From: Candidatus Kuenenia stuttgartensis
GTDB taxonomy: Bacteria; Planctomycetota; Planctomycetia; Isosphaerales; Isosphaeraceae
Direction of reading: 5' to 3'
Length of the DNA: 7,815 nt
Assembly (NCBI GenBank): GCA_945874095.1
Contig: CAMCFM010000183.1
Span: forward strand, 1 to 7,815
Positions 1-5,782 of this stretch are shown here, in pieces. The position numbers were made by a program, and so were the translations under genes. The notes under the pieces were generated by a model. It ran no database searches. It was not told the origin of the DNA and saw only the letters and a list, made by a program, of their open reading frames with translations. How positions within the stretch are numbered: position 1 is the first letter of the stretch; each line of letters opens with the position of its first letter.

Positions 1-15
1 ACGGAGCCTGTCACC

Positions 16-855
16 ATGGATAATGCGACCCTACCTCAAATTGGCATGAATCAAGCCGGCCCCGGGACCAGTACGTCCTCAGATCAAGGCTGGATTGGCT
101 GGCTGAAGGGCCTTCTACCGCGCCAGAACCGTGCATCGAAGGGCGATTCGAATGCCCCTCAGGCCAAATTTAATACCGTCTGGCTGAACCGGGAAGCCGG
201 TTCTGGCGCGGACATTATTGCCCGCCAGGTTGCGGAACGATTGCGCTGGGCCGTTTATAACGAAGAAGTGGTTGAGGTGATTTCACGCAGGATGCAGGTT
301 GCGCCTGACTTGGTCAAATCGCTCGACGAACTGGCTCCCGGAATGATTCAAGACTGGCTTCTGCCGTTGCGGGAGCAGCATTACGCGCCTCAGGAAACCT
401 ACCTGGAGCACCTGGAGCATTTGATTCAGGAAGTGGGCCGCGTGGGAGATGCTGTGATTGTCGGCCGGGGGGCAGGCTTTTTGCTACCTGCCGATCGAAC
501 CCTGAGGGTACGAATTGTGGCTCCCTTGTCGAACAGAGCCTCACGACTTTCCGACAGAATGGGCGTTTCGGTACGCACTGCCCGTCGTGCGGCCCGGGAT
601 CTCGACCGTCGTCGCCGTCAGTTTGACTGGGCTTTGTACAGGAAGGAGTCGGACGACCCTCATAATTATCACATGACACTCGACTCCACTGCTCTGGGCA
701 TTCCAATTTGTGTGGATCTGATCACTCTGGCGATCGTCAAAGGCTTTCCCAGTGGTCAGTATGCGTCGAGCAGGGTGGTGAATGTCGATGCCCGCGGCCC
801 GGATCAAAGCTGTGTGATTGTCGTTGACTCGAAGTCGCCAGACCTAAAAGGTTAA
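16..855 (+). CDS. Cytidylate kinase-like family protein
   Basis: This 279-residue protein resembles the cytidylate-kinase-like P-loop family (Cytidylate_kin2 type), cytosolic nucleotide-binding proteins related to CMP kinase whose substrate is often unproven. The family nucleotide-binding segment is at about residues 54-75, with NREAGSGADIIARQ where relatives have a REYGSGG-type motif. A second hallmark, VGRGAGF, is at about 149-155, followed by LRVRIVAP at about 163-170. An arginine-rich lid-like helix with DLDRRRRQF is at about 195-203. The first 50 residues are low-complexity with a small tryptophan-rich patch (WIGWLKGLL) and lie outside the kinase fold. The ATG at 16 has a possible Shine-Dalgarno (ACGGAG, 1-6), but the window begins just upstream, so an earlier start cannot be excluded. 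The AraC-family gene starts 40 bp after the stop on the same strand. The family call is fairly sure; the substrate is unknown. Confidence 0.85.
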   Translation: MDNATLPQIGMNQAGPGTSTSSDQGWIGWLKGLLPRQNRASKGDSNAPQAKFNTVWLNREAGSGADIIARQVAERLRWAVYNEEVVEVISRRMQVAPDLVKSLDELAPGMIQDWLLPLREQHYAPQETYLEHLEHLIQEVGRVGDAVIVGRGAGFLLPADRTLRVRIVAPLSNRASRLSDRMGVSVRTARRAARDLDRRRRQFDWALYRKESDDPHNYHMTLDSTALGIPICVDLITLAIVKGFPSGQYASSRVVNVDARGPDQSCVIVVDSKSPDLKG

Positions 856-869
856 AACCTGAATTCATA

Positions 870-884
870 CCACCCACTGGGTGG
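870..884. promoter_or_regulatory. 15-bp palindrome over the ribosome binding site of the AraC-family gene
   Basis: CCACCCA-C-TGGGTGG is a perfect 7-bp inverted repeat around one central base. In RNA it could fold as a 6-bp GC-rich stem with an ACT loop. Its right arm includes most of the GGTGGA sequence (880-885) that best fits as the Shine-Dalgarno for the ATG at 896. It could be an operator or a hairpin that hides the ribosome binding site. It has no T-run, so it is a poor terminator for the upstream kinase-like gene. The symmetry is seen directly; the role is inferred. Confidence 0.45.
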
Positions 885-895
885 AATATGCTCAT

Positions 896-1855
896 ATGAA
901 ATCAATCCGATACAAAAATGTGACATCGAGTCTCGATCAGTCTTGCGAAGACATGCGCAAGTTCTGGCCTGATGCTGAGGTCCGCTATTGCGGGGAATCT
1001 CCTTATTATTCCAATGTCAACGGCCTGATTCTCGAAAACTCATCCTTCAGCGATAATGCAACTGTCCAGGGACTTGCAATTTCTGCGCTTCGTTTCGATG
1101 ACTGTCATTTGATTTCCATCCCAATCGCCGGCCATTCTGCACACAGTTTTGAAGGCCAGGTTTTTAATGCTGCAAATCATCAAGCCGTTTTCCAGCACTC
1201 AGGTATTGAAATCAGCGCATGGCCATTGAGCCATGTACGGACTTTTCAAGTGACCATCAATAAATCCGCATATGAAAGTTTTGCGTCGAATTATCTCGGG
1301 CTGGAACGGCTCGAAAATACGGCCTATCTACCTGAAATTAAACTCAATAGCGATTTTGGGCGAAACATTTCCGTTCTTTCGCAAAGAATGCTTCAATGGC
1401 TCAACAATCCAGCGTTTGATTTTAATGATTCAGGCCTGATGCTTAAATTATTTGAACAGAGCTTCCTTAAGGCCGTGGTGGAGTACCAGTCGCAGGCATG
1501 GAGCTTTCTCGATGAGAATCCTGTGGCCGAGCCTTTTTATATCAAAATGGCTGAGGAATATATCCGCTACCATCTGCTGGACGGTTTAAATCTGGCTAAA
1601 ATCGCGGAATCGTGTGGGATCAGTGGTCGAACGCTCCAGCTTGGGTTCCAGAAACATCGAGGTTACAGCCCAACTGAATTTAGCAGAAACCTCCGACTCG
1701 AAGCCGCAAGACGCGACCTCCTCTCACCTGATCTCCAGATGAATGTCACCCGAATTGCCATGAAATGGGGATTCAGCCACTTCAGCCGATTTGCGAACCA
1801 ATATCGAAAACGTTTTTATGAACTCCCATCGGAAACCTTTCAGAAACAAAGCTAA
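896..1855 (+). CDS. AraC-family transcriptional regulator
   Basis: This 319-residue protein is a DNA-binding regulator with the usual AraC layout: a variable N-terminal sensing domain and a C-terminal pair of helix-turn-helix motifs. The C-terminal 100 residues fit the AraC-type HTH_18 domain. The first helix-turn-helix is at about 232-254 (NLAKIAESCGISGRTLQLGF), a linker carries GYSPTEFSRNLRLEAAR, and the second is near 283-305 (VTRIAMKWGFSHFSRFANQY) ending in LPSETF. The N-terminal domain loosely resembles the AraC_binding_2 type; its ligand cannot be read. I chose ATG 896 because GGTGGA at 880-885 sits 10 nt upstream; a GTG at 881 is in frame but lacks a Shine-Dalgarno and lies inside the palindrome. 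The next gene on the same strand encodes a PEP-CTERM protein, so it is a possible but unproven target. Confidence 0.92.
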   Translation: MKSIRYKNVTSSLDQSCEDMRKFWPDAEVRYCGESPYYSNVNGLILENSSFSDNATVQGLAISALRFDDCHLISIPIAGHSAHSFEGQVFNAANHQAVFQHSGIEISAWPLSHVRTFQVTINKSAYESFASNYLGLERLENTAYLPEIKLNSDFGRNISVLSQRMLQWLNNPAFDFNDSGLMLKLFEQSFLKAVVEYQSQAWSFLDENPVAEPFYIKMAEEYIRYHLLDGLNLAKIAESCGISGRTLQLGFQKHRGYSPTEFSRNLRLEAARRDLLSPDLQMNVTRIAMKWGFSHFSRFANQYRKRFYELPSETFQKQS

Positions 1856-1999
1856 GCTTTGAGCGGTCAGATTTCACGCGAATGGGTCATGCGGGTGCAT
1901 ACATCCACACCCAAAAGCACGGCATTGTCCATCGAATGTCTCATTCATGCCCGTTGGAAGTATAAACCGACCGATCTATTTTGGATATTTTCTGAGACT

Positions 2000-2016
2000 T
2001 TGCGCTTTTCGGATAG
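2000..2016 (+). promoter_or_regulatory. Bipartite element copy A, upstream of the PEP-CTERM gene
   Basis: TTGCGC-TTTTC-GGATAG reads toward the PEP-CTERM gene, with its first base 114 nt before the ATG at 2114. Counting the T at 1999, 18 consecutive bases match the minus-strand copy at 5560-5543, spacer included. The ACAC tail present in the other two copies is TGCG here. A shared promoter or operator is inferred from repetition, orientation and position; no known sigma-factor consensus was matched. A weaker lookalike, TGCGC-N5-GATAAG, follows at 2026-2041. Confidence 0.6.
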
Positions 2017-2057
2017 TGCGTCGTCTGCGCAATCAGATAAGATCTGTTCTACGTTTT

Positions 2058-2073
2058 TGAACAACTTTGTTCA
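2058..2073. promoter_or_regulatory. 16-bp palindrome in the leader of the PEP-CTERM gene
   Basis: TGAACAA-CT-TTGTTCA is an inverted repeat with 7-bp arms around a 2-bp centre, ending 40 bp before the ATG at 2114. Symmetry of this size suits a dimeric repressor or activator site. The half-site GTTCAC at its right edge (2069-2074) recurs directly at 2087-2092, 18 bp on. An RNA hairpin is possible but would be weak because the stem is A/T-rich. The function is inferred. Confidence 0.4.
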
Positions 2074-2113
2074 CTAGCTCTCCTTCGTTCACCCAATCAA
2101 AGGGATCTTCTCA

Positions 2114-2773
2114 ATGAAACTTCGATATGCTCTCCTCGCGCTGGGCTTGATGATTTCAAACAGCCAAACCATAAACGCCATTGACCTCGACAACGCAACA
2201 TGGACCGCTTCCGGTTCGGTCACGACAAGCGGTTCTGGTACTCTAAATGGTATTAACATCGCCATTACGACAGTGGCCGTATCGAACGGTGGTACCACCA
2301 ATGGTCAAGACTGGGATGCGATTTCTTTCATCAGCAACGCCGGCTTGACGAACATCACACCTGCCGGTTCCATCGATCTCGCCTTCAATGGCAATGCAAC
2401 TTCCCAACAAGTTGTGACATTCAGCGGCTCAGGCCTGACCAACCCCTACATCTTCATCAACTGGACTGAAGCCGGTGACACCTACGACTTCGGGTCCAAC
2501 ACAGCCACACTGATCGCTGGCAACAATGCCCAACAGGTTGGCAACACGTTTACAAGCACTGGTGCCACGAACACCGTAAATGATGGTTTTGTTGTTAAAT
2601 TCAACGGGACCTTCACGAATTTGTCATTTGACGTTATCCGGGTCGGTGCACTGGATTCCGTCTCATTCTCGGTCGCCGTCCCAGAACCTTCCACCTATCT
2701 TCTAGGTGCAGCTTCTGCCATCAGCCTGTTCGTGGTACAAATCAAAAGAAAGCGATCAGTTCATCAATCTTGA
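2114..2773 (+). CDS. PEP-CTERM sorting domain-containing exported protein
   Basis: This 219-residue protein is predicted to be exported and then processed at its C-terminus by an exosortase. It starts with a signal peptide (MKLRYALLALGLM core, likely cleavage after INA near residue 23). The C-terminus has the complete tripartite sorting signal: PEP at 190-192 in VPEPST, a hydrophobic segment at about 195-210 (YLLGAASAISLFVVQI), then the basic tail KRKR at 211-214. The mature part is rich in Thr, Ser, Asn and Gly and looks all-beta; I recognise no named domain in it. AAAGGGA (2098-2104), 9 nt before the ATG, is a good ribosome binding site. A strong terminator follows the stop codon by 30 bp. 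No exosortase gene lies in the window, so the sorting enzyme must be encoded elsewhere. The sorting-signal call is firm; the role of the mature protein is unknown. Confidence 0.9.
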   Translation: MKLRYALLALGLMISNSQTINAIDLDNATWTASGSVTTSGSGTLNGINIAITTVAVSNGGTTNGQDWDAISFISNAGLTNITPAGSIDLAFNGNATSQQVVTFSGSGLTNPYIFINWTEAGDTYDFGSNTATLIAGNNAQQVGNTFTSTGATNTVNDGFVVKFNGTFTNLSFDVIRVGALDSVSFSVAVPEPSTYLLGAASAISLFVVQIKRKRSVHQS

Positions 2774-2803
2774 TTTTCCCACCAATTCAAGTTGACCGAA
2801 CTA

Positions 2804-2832
2804 AAAAGCCCTGACCAGTGGTCAGGGCTTTT
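2804..2832. terminator. Bidirectional rho-independent terminator
   Basis: Two perfectly complementary 14-base arms (AAAAGCCCTGACCA and TGGTCAGGGCTTTT) flank a single base; a realistic fold is a 13-bp stem with an AGT loop. The A-tract on the left and T-tract on the right give a U-run on either strand. It lies between two convergent genes, the PEP-CTERM gene ending at 2773 (+) and the DUF2092-like/thioredoxin-fold gene ending at 2873 (-), and should stop transcription from both. Confidence 0.92.
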
Positions 2833-2872
2833 GTATTAGTGGATCTGCAAAGCATTCAGCAAGAAGATTATT

Positions 2873-4039
2873 TCATTTCGAGTCGAAAGTGTTGCTGATC
2901 TTTCTAACGATCCCTGTTGCATCCATCTCGACAACCGACGGAATCCCATTCAGGCGGAGTTCAATCGCCAGATCGTCATCCTGATCAAAGAGGTTCTCTG
3001 GCAAGCCTGAGACCTGTTTGAGAAGCTCGCTGATCTTCTCCGGCGTTTCTCCAACATTTATCAGGTAAATCGCTTCGTCGGCTTTTTTACCCGTATTTAA
3101 TTTGGAGGCATATTGCAAAGCTGTCTCTGGGTTATTCATCCACGAAGCCCAAAATACAAGTGTGACCTTGCGGCCCTTCCATTCAGCTGGCTTTACAGAC
3201 TTGCCCTGAGTGTTGACCAATGCAATCTCAGGAGCCGGCTTACCCACTGGAGACTGCTTTTGAACCTCGCTCAGTGCCTGAAGAATGTTGTCGACACGCC
3301 TGCTGTTTTCAGGCAGGTTCAATTGAAATTCCTGATCCGGAACCTGTCGATCGGTCACCCAGGACAATTTCGATATCCTGCTGCTCGTCAGCTTCGACTT
3401 CTCATCCTTCGAAATCACAGTCGTTTCCGATAATTGCCTCAACAACGGATTTTCAATCGGCCCGAGCCACATATGCAGCTTCAAACCGCTATAAACCACG
3501 TCGAATTTCTGGCATTCAATACCGTCAACAGCTTCTGATCCTATCAGTTTCGCTTCATCTGTGTGTGCGATTACAAATTTAGACATCTCAGGCATCGTCA
3601 ACACATGCAGGCCCGAGCCTTCCAGAGTCGAAGCAATAATGGCTTCGCCGGCAAGCTCCTCTGCAGCATCTTTGCCCTCATGAACTGAGACATACCTTAA
3701 TGGAACGAAATAGGTGGTCAGTCGATTGCCGTCCAGAAGCACACGTAGTTGCGGACGTTCGACAGTCTCGCCAAACTGTGCCCAGTCGGCCTTTATAAGC
3801 ACTTTTCCAGGGCGGTTCACAAGAATCGATTGAGTCGATGTCGAGCCTTGCCTCAAATTCAACCCTTCAAGGCTTGATGTCACTTTGGCTGTTACGGAAA
3901 AATGCTTGAGGGCATCCATCGTTTTTTCGGACTTTTGAAGAGTTGCAATAAACTCAGGTGCAATCGGCCTGGATTCATTGACGACAGGCGGTGGAGACTG
4001 AGCCAGGGCGGCCAGTGTCAGGATGATGGCAGTGGTCAT
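2873..4039 (-). CDS. Exported DUF2092-like protein with a C-terminal redox-dead thioredoxin fold
   Basis: This 388-residue protein has a signal peptide (MTTAIILTLAALAQS), so it probably acts outside the cytoplasmic membrane. Residues about 35-255 resemble DUF2092-type periplasmic proteins, which have a LolA/LolB-like lipoprotein-carrier fold; the match is by overall pattern and is moderate. Residues about 266-388 look like a TlpA/AhpC-type thioredoxin domain: GKPAPEIAL opening, VTLVFWASW strand, and a GIPSVVEMDATGIV segment keeping the cis-proline (P367). The WCxxC active site is replaced by W300-MNNP, so both catalytic cysteines are gone and disulfide chemistry is unlikely. I chose the ATG at 4039 because it begins the signal peptide and has AGAGGA (4056-4051) 11 nt upstream. 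The frame is open to 4153, but that longer start would overlap the upstream gene and bury the signal peptide. It follows the helical exported protein by 55 bp and probably shares its transcript. A binding or carrier role is only a guess. Confidence 0.82.
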   Translation of the reverse strand: MTTAIILTLAALAQSPPPVVNESRPIAPEFIATLQKSEKTMDALKHFSVTAKVTSSLEGLNLRQGSTSTQSILVNRPGKVLIKADWAQFGETVERPQLRVLLDGNRLTTYFVPLRYVSVHEGKDAAEELAGEAIIASTLEGSGLHVLTMPEMSKFVIAHTDEAKLIGSEAVDGIECQKFDVVYSGLKLHMWLGPIENPLLRQLSETTVISKDEKSKLTSSRISKLSWVTDRQVPDQEFQLNLPENSRRVDNILQALSEVQKQSPVGKPAPEIALVNTQGKSVKPAEWKGRKVTLVFWASWMNNPETALQYASKLNTGKKADEAIYLINVGETPEKISELLKQVSGLPENLFDQDDDLAIELRLNGIPSVVEMDATGIVRKISNTFDSK

Positions 4040-4094
4040 TTTCTTTTTAATCCTCTGTATGGTGAGTATCGGTATAAATATTTCGCTTTGTATT

Positions 4095-5450
4095 TTAGCG
4101 AAGCAGTTGAACGACTTGTCGGACAGACTGATCAAGCGTGCACAACTGGTCAATCAATGGGCCTGACTTGCCGCCGGCATATTGCTGGACAATTCCCGCC
4201 AGTTCATTGGTTTTCTCGAGAAGCCCCGATCCTAACCTCTGAATTTCGTTGCGGCTGGACGATTGACGAACAATCTGATTCAGTACCAGCAAATCGCTGC
4301 GAAGCATTCTCAGAGAGGCTTGGATACGATGGCCGTAATTGAGCTGATTGACATGCAGTTCAACGGTTTTGAGCAGGGTATCACTCTGGTTCAAAGTGCT
4401 GTTGAGCAAGGCCAAAAATTCAGGCGAAGGCTGGAAAAACTGAGGAGGATGTGGAGGAGCAATTGGCCGGACTATCGGTGGAATTCCAGGCTGGCCGGGG
4501 CCAATCGCTGGATTAGGCGGAGCCTGCTTGACAATCCGACCTTTTCCGGGCGGCATCCCCGGCTCATAAATCGGGCCGTTTGGATCACTGCCCGCCAGAT
4601 TACAAACCACGTCATGCAATTGCTTGGTGACTACGATCTGATTCCTCAAGGCTTGATCAATCGGATATTGTGCTGCAAATGTGAACAGATCCCAGCTCAC
4701 CAGTCGCAGTTGCTGGGTCGCCTGCCAGATTTCTTCATTCCGTACCGAAGAAGTGAGCAGCCCTTGCAGAAAGCGGTTCAGGCCTTCCATTTGACTGGCA
4801 GAATTCCGAGCTGGCGCATATTCTTGCTGATAGTATCTGGCCAGCGAGCGCGAGAGTTGGTCAATGGCTATTTGAAGTCTGGCTGTGGCATCAGCCAAGG
4901 CTCTCGGGTTAAACGCTGGAGGGGCGTTTACAGGCAGGCCCGGGCTGCCCGGCTGATAGCTCCCAATCCGGTTACGAATCTGAAACGTAAGCCGTTGGAC
5001 ACGGTCCAGAGAGTTCACGGTACGAGCGGCGTCCTGCCCATAGGGGCTCATCAGTTGCGAGAACGCTGTAAAAGCGCGATCAATATTTGTAAAACCAACC
5101 TGAAGCAGGCGCGGGTCGTTGGTTTGAATGTTGTTTTGAAACTGCTTGCAGGCGTTGATGAGGGCGATGCCCCGAAATTCGCCTTGAAGGCAGACATCTG
5201 TGCCAGCCATTTCGTAACGCAGGTTGTCCATGGCCTGCTGCGATTCCATCACCAGTGAATTGACAAGGGCGGGCAGGCTCGGGCCACCAGTCGGCGGGAA
5301 GGCAGGCGGTGGGGCATCCACAACAACCTGTCCAGGATAAAAGGCCCCTGCATTGTCGTTGTATTGGGCCTGGGCGTTGGGGCCACCAATAAGCGCGGCC
5401 ATCACAGCCAAAAACAGGTTCAATCTGCGGTGTCTCATCAATTGACTCAA
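4095..5450 (-). CDS. Exported proline-rich protein with three helical repeat modules
   Basis: I do not recognise a named family for this 451-residue protein. It starts with a signal peptide: basic RHRR at 6-9, a hydrophobic core at 10-22 and likely cleavage at AQA-Q near 28. The remainder alternates proline-rich stretches (about 39-60, 166-182, 289-343) with three alpha-helical modules of about 105 residues (58-163, 180-287, 343-451). The modules look related: ALVNSLVMESQQAMDNL resembles LALLNSTLNQSDTLLKTV, and SSVRNEEIWQATQQL resembles SSSRNEIQRLGSGL. No transmembrane segment or sorting signal is seen after the signal peptide. I chose the TTG at 5450 because GAGAGG (5465-5460) sits 9 nt upstream; an ATG at 5438 is the alternative and would put that site 21 nt away. 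It is probably the first gene of an operon with the DUF2092-like/thioredoxin-fold gene, driven from the divergent region carrying element copy C. The architecture suggests a structural or scaffold role, but this is inference. Confidence 0.8.
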   Translation of the reverse strand: MSQLMRHRRLNLFLAVMAALIGGPNAQAQYNDNAGAFYPGQVVVDAPPPAFPPTGGPSLPALVNSLVMESQQAMDNLRYEMAGTDVCLQGEFRGIALINACKQFQNNIQTNDPRLLQVGFTNIDRAFTAFSQLMSPYGQDAARTVNSLDRVQRLTFQIRNRIGSYQPGSPGLPVNAPPAFNPRALADATARLQIAIDQLSRSLARYYQQEYAPARNSASQMEGLNRFLQGLLTSSVRNEEIWQATQQLRLVSWDLFTFAAQYPIDQALRNQIVVTKQLHDVVCNLAGSDPNGPIYEPGMPPGKGRIVKQAPPNPAIGPGQPGIPPIVRPIAPPHPPQFFQPSPEFLALLNSTLNQSDTLLKTVELHVNQLNYGHRIQASLRMLRSDLLVLNQIVRQSSSRNEIQRLGSGLLEKTNELAGIVQQYAGGKSGPLIDQLCTLDQSVRQVVQLLR

Positions 5451-5459
5451 TGGAATAGG

Positions 5460-5465
5460 CCTCTC
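5460..5465 (-). promoter_or_regulatory. Ribosome binding site favouring the TTG start at 5450
   Basis: GAGAGG on the minus strand lies 9 nt before the TTG at 5450 but 21 nt before the ATG at 5438. If Shine-Dalgarno use is normal in this organism, it favours the rare TTG start of the helical exported protein. Confidence 0.5.
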
Positions 5466-5538
5466 TGCCTCGCCGGATCGTTCGTCGATCTTTCGTTTCG
5501 AAACACGAATCTAGAATCAGACTCGAACACAGCCCTCG

Positions 5539-5559
5539 GTGTCTATCCGAAAAGCGCAA
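5539..5559 (-). promoter_or_regulatory. Bipartite element copy C, upstream of the helical-protein operon
   Basis: On the minus strand this reads TTGCGC-TTTTC-GGATAGACAC and points toward the gene starting at 5450, with its first base (5559) 109 nt from the TTG. It is the inverted partner of the copy at 5620-5640: 16 of 21 bases match, and all five mismatches are in the spacer. That pattern fits two half-sites contacted by one protein with a fixed spacer. The repetition is seen; the binding protein is unknown. Confidence 0.65.
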
Positions 5560-5619
5560 AAGGGCCTCAAAATCGTTAAATTTCTTATCTCTACAAAATC
5601 CGGAAACATTTTAGGGGCA

Positions 5620-5640
5620 TTGCGCAAAGTGGATAGACAC
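5620..5640 (+). promoter_or_regulatory. Bipartite element copy B, upstream of the FG-GAP gene
   Basis: TTGCGC-AAAGT-GGATAGACAC points toward the FG-GAP gene. Both half-sites are identical to copy C, while the 5-nt spacer differs at every position. The first base is 109 nt before an in-frame ATT at 5729 and 163 nt before the ATG at 5783. The left half-site and GGATAG are shared with copy A near the PEP-CTERM gene. Confidence 0.65.
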
Positions 5641-5670
5641 GGTCACATCTTGACGTCATACTTGTTAAAC

Positions 5671-5698
5671 CTCGCAATCCACCTAGATCTCGCAATCC
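5671..5698 (+). repeat. 10-bp direct repeat in the leader of the FG-GAP gene
   Basis: CTCGCAATCC occurs at 5671-5680 and again at 5689-5698, an 18-bp period with an 8-bp spacer. It lies between element copy B and the start of the FG-GAP gene. Same-face direct repeats can be sites for AraC-type or response-regulator proteins, but nothing here identifies the binder. Confidence 0.45.
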
Positions 5699-5782
5699 TG
5701 AACTTCTGCAAGCTAATAGAGAAATCTCATTCTCAAATCCCGAAAGAATCGCCAGCGTTCATTTTTTGCCACGATTGAGACC

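Larger units (their letters stand above)
5451..5782. promoter_or_regulatory. Divergent promoter region between the helical-protein operon and the FG-GAP gene
   Basis: This 332-bp non-coding stretch separates genes transcribed outward in both directions. It holds the inverted pair of bipartite elements (5539-5559 and 5620-5640) around an AT-rich centre, a 10-bp palindrome GTTTCGAAAC (5495-5504) in the left leader, and a 10-bp direct repeat (5671-5698) in the right leader. The last 54-63 bases before 5783 may be translated as part of the FG-GAP protein. No convincing -35/-10 pair with normal spacing was found, so transcription starts are not placed. Confidence 0.7.

Noticed and set aside
1847..1861. 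CAAAGC-TAA-GCTTTG hairpin with the AraC-gene stop codon as its loop
   Set aside because: A 6-bp stem without a T-run is too weak to call a terminator and could arise by chance.
1859..2077. 72-codon TTG-start reading frame after the AraC-family gene
   Set aside because: It has no ribosome binding site and no recognisable protein character, and it runs through element copy A and the palindrome; it looks like chance in a promoter region.
4263..5258. 331-codon plus-strand frame opposite the helical exported protein
   Set aside because: It is antisense to a gene with a signal peptide and coherent repeat modules; its translation is arginine/glutamine-rich without domains.
5539..5640. Bipartite elements as sigma-54 promoters or transposon ends
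   Set aside because: The GG-N10-GC spacing of sigma-54 sites is absent. There is no transposase or target duplication, and the third copy lies alone before another gene.
5651..5680. TTGACG as a sigma-70 -35 box for the FG-GAP gene
   Set aside because: No -10-like hexamer lies at 16-18 bp; the TTAAAC that looks tempting is only about 9 bp away.
5539..5778. 79-codon GTG-start frame in the divergent promoter region
   Set aside because: It begins inside the bipartite element, is in a different frame from the FG-GAP gene, and shows no domain or good start.
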